In this document: positions 6,905 through 9,264 of the stretch, piece by piece | Layout: the number at the start of each line of letters is the position of its first letter | How positions within the stretch are numbered: the stretch's first letter is position 1 | Assembly: GCA_028678445.1 (NCBI GenBank) | Contig: JAJRDJ010000145.1 | Location: forward strand, 1 to 9,264 | DNA: 9,264 nucleotides | Direction of reading: 5' to 3' | Source of the DNA: Methylococcaceae bacterium | GTDB lineage: Bacteria; Pseudomonadota; Gammaproteobacteria; Methylococcales; Methylococcaceae | Notes under the pieces: generated by a model | The model's input: only the letters and a program-made list of their open reading frames with translations | Told to the model about the DNA's origin: nothing | Database searches by the model: none | Translations under genes and position numbers: made by a program

Positions 6905-8110
6905 ATGAAGGTTGTGACGGCGAATCGACATACCTGGTTGTGTGATGGGTATACAAATCTCATTGTGCTCGGCGTTTATGCGCTGGTCATCTCCTTGCTG
7001 ATCGGACGCGGTACGTATAACGTGGCACTGGGAATCATCGCTATTGGCCTGATTTGGCAGAGTGCTGCTGGCGAGCAGCGACTTTACACCAATGGCCCAC
7101 TTCGATGGTTTCTTGTATCCGGTATGCTGCTGTTTGTGCAGGGATTCCTTGCCGCGACCGGGCCAGTGGGGAAATCCCCTTATGTCATCTTGTGGTGCAT
7201 GCTAGCTACCCTTGGAGTCATGCAGTTTCCACGGCGAGATGAGAGCCGATGGCTTCATGAAATTGCGCTCAAAAGCATCTTGATCGCCTTCGTCGTCATG
7301 CATCTTATTTTTACTGTGTTCATGACCGGATGGCGTTATGAGGGTAGGCCCGGGATGTTTTCGAATATACATTTTATGTCGCAATATGCAGTAATCACGT
7401 TGCCCCTACTGGCTTTTGCGACGAAATATAGCCGTCCGCAGGTTCGTGGGATTTTGGCTTTGGCAATATTAGGGGATGTGTGGCTACTGCTAGCCTCGCG
7501 TTCGCGACCAGGATACCTCGCCATTGTGGCAGCTACACTCGTGGTGATTCCCTTCATTGCATCCCATTTGCGCTGGAGAATCCTGGTGATCATGGCGATA
7601 GTCTTGGGTATTATCTACTACGGCAATATTGCAAACTTCTCAACGCGAGTTGAAGATCTGGTGGCCAACTTTTCCATGGATGAACGTTGGGAAATCTGGC
7701 TGGAGTCCATTCGGTTGCAACAAAATAGCACCGGGTTGCAGTGGCTTTTCGGTCACGGCCTAGGCCGATTTGTTTACGATTATCAGGTAGTCTCCCAGTT
7801 ACATGGCATCAAGCTCTATGTTGGTCCACATAATTTCATTATGGAAATCCTCTATAGCCATGGTGTCTCTGGTCTTCTATTAGTATGCCTAATGTACGGA
7901 TGGTTTATCTATCGGATCGTTGTGGTGACATGGAGAGAGGCTGAGGGGATTGTGAAGGGGGTGGGCATGCTCTTGTTATCCTTGGCAACCGCTCAATTTG
8001 TCCATGGATTTTTTACCATCCCGTTCTTTTCGCGTGACTATCTGCTACCATTTAGTTTTGTACTGGGTGCCGGCTTGATCTACATTGACAGGCCTTTCAA
8101 AGCGGTATGA
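6905..8110 (+). CDS. O-antigen ligase/polymerase family membrane protein (Wzy_C/WaaL type)
   Basis: These integral inner-membrane proteins either join an undecaprenyl-linked glycan to lipid A-core (WaaL), polymerise repeat units (Wzy), or attach glycans to proteins. The 401-residue sequence is strongly hydrophobic, with roughly 10-12 membrane helices beginning near residue 18. Family signs are ASRSRPGYLAI (197-207) in the position of the usual SRGxxLAL motif at the end of a helix, then a large soluble, probably periplasmic loop (about 244-312) with DERWEIW (259-265), FGHGLG (282-287) and PHNFIMEILYSHGVSGLL (308-325). Arg199/201, Arg261 and His309 are the likely functional residues by analogy with WaaL. 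Ligase and polymerase cannot be separated from sequence alone; the position between two glycosyltransferases fits a polymerase as well as a ligase. The ATG at 6905 has no evident Shine-Dalgarno sequence. The gene looks more AT-rich than the housekeeping genes, as is common for wzy genes. Confidence 0.85.
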   Translation: MKVVTANRHTWLCDGYTNLIVLGVYALVISLLIGRGTYNVALGIIAIGLIWQSAAGEQRLYTNGPLRWFLVSGMLLFVQGFLAATGPVGKSPYVILWCMLATLGVMQFPRRDESRWLHEIALKSILIAFVVMHLIFTVFMTGWRYEGRPGMFSNIHFMSQYAVITLPLLAFATKYSRPQVRGILALAILGDVWLLLASRSRPGYLAIVAATLVVIPFIASHLRWRILVIMAIVLGIIYYGNIANFSTRVEDLVANFSMDERWEIWLESIRLQQNSTGLQWLFGHGLGRFVYDYQVVSQLHGIKLYVGPHNFIMEILYSHGVSGLLLVCLMYGWFIYRIVVVTWREAEGIVKGVGMLLLSLATAQFVHGFFTIPFFSRDYLLPFSFVLGAGLIYIDRPFKAV

Positions 8111-8149
8111 GCGCTTCACATCGTGGTTAAAGTTAGCAACAATAAACAG

Positions 8150-8181
8150 TTTTAAAAATAATATTAAATAATATTATATTT
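8150..8181 (+). promoter_or_regulatory. 32-base all-A/T tract with 10-base tandem repeat; candidate promoter
   Basis: There is no G or C for 32 bases. Inside it AAATAATATTA occurs twice (8156-8166 and 8166-8176), a tandem repeat with a 10-base period in which each copy contains the palindrome TAATATTA. TTAAAA (8152-8157) and TATATT (8175-8180) match the sigma-70 -35 and -10 boxes at 4/6 and 5/6 with a 17-base spacer. Transcription would then begin near 8187, only a few bases before the GT2 ATG at 8192, giving a nearly leaderless message. In such AT-rich DNA these matches may be fortuitous. The tract could also bind nucleoid-silencing proteins. Confidence 0.4.
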
Positions 8182-8191
8182 GTATTCATAC

Positions 8192-9160
8192 ATGTCCCCT
8201 AGCCCACCGGTCAGCATCATTATCCCGAACTTCAACGGCGCACTGTTGCTTGAAAAAAACTTACCTTCGGTGTTGCTTGCACTAGATGCCTACTACGGCG
8301 GAGGTCGGGTTATCGTCGTCGATGATGGTTCCGTCGATAACAGCATAGGAGTGTTAAGCGAACAGTTTCCCCATGTTCAAGTGATTCAGCATCCCGAAAA
8401 TCTCGGCTTTGCCGAAGCCATCCATTCGGGAGTTCGGGCAGCAGACACACAGGCCCTGATATTTCTAAATTCCGATGTGCAGCCTGAACCCGGGTTTATC
8501 GACCCACTCATGCAAAAACTTTGTGAGGAAGGGGTATTTTCAGTCCAGTCGGCCATTTGCGAGGAATCCGGTAGCATTCATCCCTATTGCCTCTTCCGCT
8601 TTAGATTCCGTCGCGGCTCTCTGAAGCGGCTCAAAACACCCAATCTCGGTACCCGACCCTGGCTATGCCTTTATGCGTCGGGTGGTTCCATGGCCGTTGA
8701 TAAGGGAAAATTCGAGGAGTTGGGTGGGTTCCTCGCGGTCTTCAAACCCTTTTATTGGGAAGATTTTGACTTGGGCGTTCGTGCCTGGCGGCGAGGTTGG
8801 CAGACCTGGCTGGTACCCGCCAGTGAGGTACTACATCAGAAGCATGGCTCCATTCGGGATAACGTCAAGCGCAAACGAGTCCGGCGGGCCTTGCAAGGCA
8901 ATAAACTGGTGGCCGAATGGATTCATTTTCCAGTAAAAACTCTGGCCGTATGGCTGTTGCCGCGATTGGTGATTCGTACCCTTGCTCGAACATTGACAGG
9001 GGATGTGGGGTATTGGCAGGCTCTTGGCGATGCCATACGACGGATTCCGGAGGTGTTGGCAATTCGGCGTGATATCAAGGCCAGTGCACGACAGGATTTC
9101 CTTGAGGTGTTGCGACTGATTGAAGAGGAAAATAACGGCCATGGAATCGAGGTCTTGTGA
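8192..9160 (+). CDS. Glycosyltransferase family 2 (GT-A fold)
   Basis: This is an inverting sugar transferase of 322 residues, likely adding one sugar to a lipid-linked oligosaccharide in the cytoplasm. It begins SIIIPNFNG (8-16), has DDGSVDNS (44-51) for the nucleotide, NLGFAEAIHSG (70-80), and the metal-binding FLNSDV (91-96, Asp95). YASGGSMAV (161-169) and YWEDFDLGVRAWRRGW (188-203) carry the probable catalytic acidic pair Glu190-Asp191, and His215/His218 follow in VLHQKHGS. The pattern resembles rhamnosyltransferase-like GT2 proteins such as RfbF, but the sugar is uncertain. A hydrophobic and basic stretch near 246-265 may associate with the membrane; the C-terminus is charged and helical. 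A TTG at 8180 would add four residues; the ATG is preferred. An in-frame TAA at 8165 bounds the start. There is no Shine-Dalgarno sequence; see the A/T tract directly upstream. Confidence 0.9.
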   Translation: MSPSPPVSIIIPNFNGALLLEKNLPSVLLALDAYYGGGRVIVVDDGSVDNSIGVLSEQFPHVQVIQHPENLGFAEAIHSGVRAADTQALIFLNSDVQPEPGFIDPLMQKLCEEGVFSVQSAICEESGSIHPYCLFRFRFRRGSLKRLKTPNLGTRPWLCLYASGGSMAVDKGKFEELGGFLAVFKPFYWEDFDLGVRAWRRGWQTWLVPASEVLHQKHGSIRDNVKRKRVRRALQGNKLVAEWIHFPVKTLAVWLLPRLVIRTLARTLTGDVGYWQALGDAIRRIPEVLAIRRDIKASARQDFLEVLRLIEEENNGHGIEVL

Positions 9161-9264
9161 TGGTTTCTGAAGCATGATTCAGGAAGACACTCACCGAAGT
9201 CTCATGGAATGAAAGCCGTGTGCAACGCGAAACGATAGCGTCGCCATTGTTTGCGAAACCTGAA
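9161..9264 (+). other. Right-edge stretch without a convincing gene
   Basis: After the GT2 stop there are three mini-ORFs linked by overlaps: 9160-9177 (5 codons plus stop), 9174-9212 (12 plus stop) and 9209-9238 (9 plus stop). Another frame is free of stops from 9178 to the window end, and a GTG at 9220 in it could start a gene running out of the window; only 15 codons are visible and no family is recognisable. I see no terminator-like hairpin here. Confidence 0.35.

Overview
The window reads as a chromosomal segment of a gammaproteobacterium, or a close proteobacterial relative, with moderately high GC in its first 5.7 kb. This rests on close matches to DusA, to zinc-type GTP cyclohydrolase I and to a UB2H-containing class A penicillin-binding protein of the PBP1B type. 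All supported genes lie on the + strand. I see no rRNA, tRNA, CRISPR array, insertion sequence or prophage gene, and no gene-free stretch longer than about 115 bases.

The left and central part (3-5665) is housekeeping. It begins with the 3' part of an unrecognised membrane protein: two transmembrane segments around a long, probably coiled-coil loop. Its frame is still open at the window edge, so its start lies outside. Next come dusA (tRNA dihydrouridine synthase), folE (first step from GTP to pterins), mrcB (bifunctional peptidoglycan synthase) and, 21 bases later, a short-chain dehydrogenase resembling E. coli YbbO. A perfect 17-base palindrome overlapping a -10-like element sits between dusA and folE and is the best regulatory candidate in this half.

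The right part (5744-9160) is the start of a surface-polysaccharide cluster: a GT4 glycosyltransferase, a multi-spanning protein of the O-antigen ligase/polymerase (Wzy_C/WaaL) type and a GT2 glycosyltransferase. Together they suggest assembly of an exported glycan (O-antigen, capsule or exopolysaccharide): the transferases would build a lipid-linked oligosaccharide in the cytoplasm, and the membrane protein would polymerise or ligate it in the periplasm. The sugar identities cannot be read from the sequence. The genes look more AT-rich than the housekeeping half, especially the membrane gene, and a run of 32 consecutive A/T bases precedes the GT2 gene, which fits a variable or transferred glycan locus. 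The last 104 bases hold no convincing gene but contain a chain of tiny ORFs joined by stop/start overlaps.

Nothing here is clearly a new kind of system. The most checkable oddities are the folE palindrome, the all-A/T tandem repeat, the mini-ORF chain at the right edge, the swapped NNGA motif in the dehydrogenase and the unassigned coiled-coil membrane protein.
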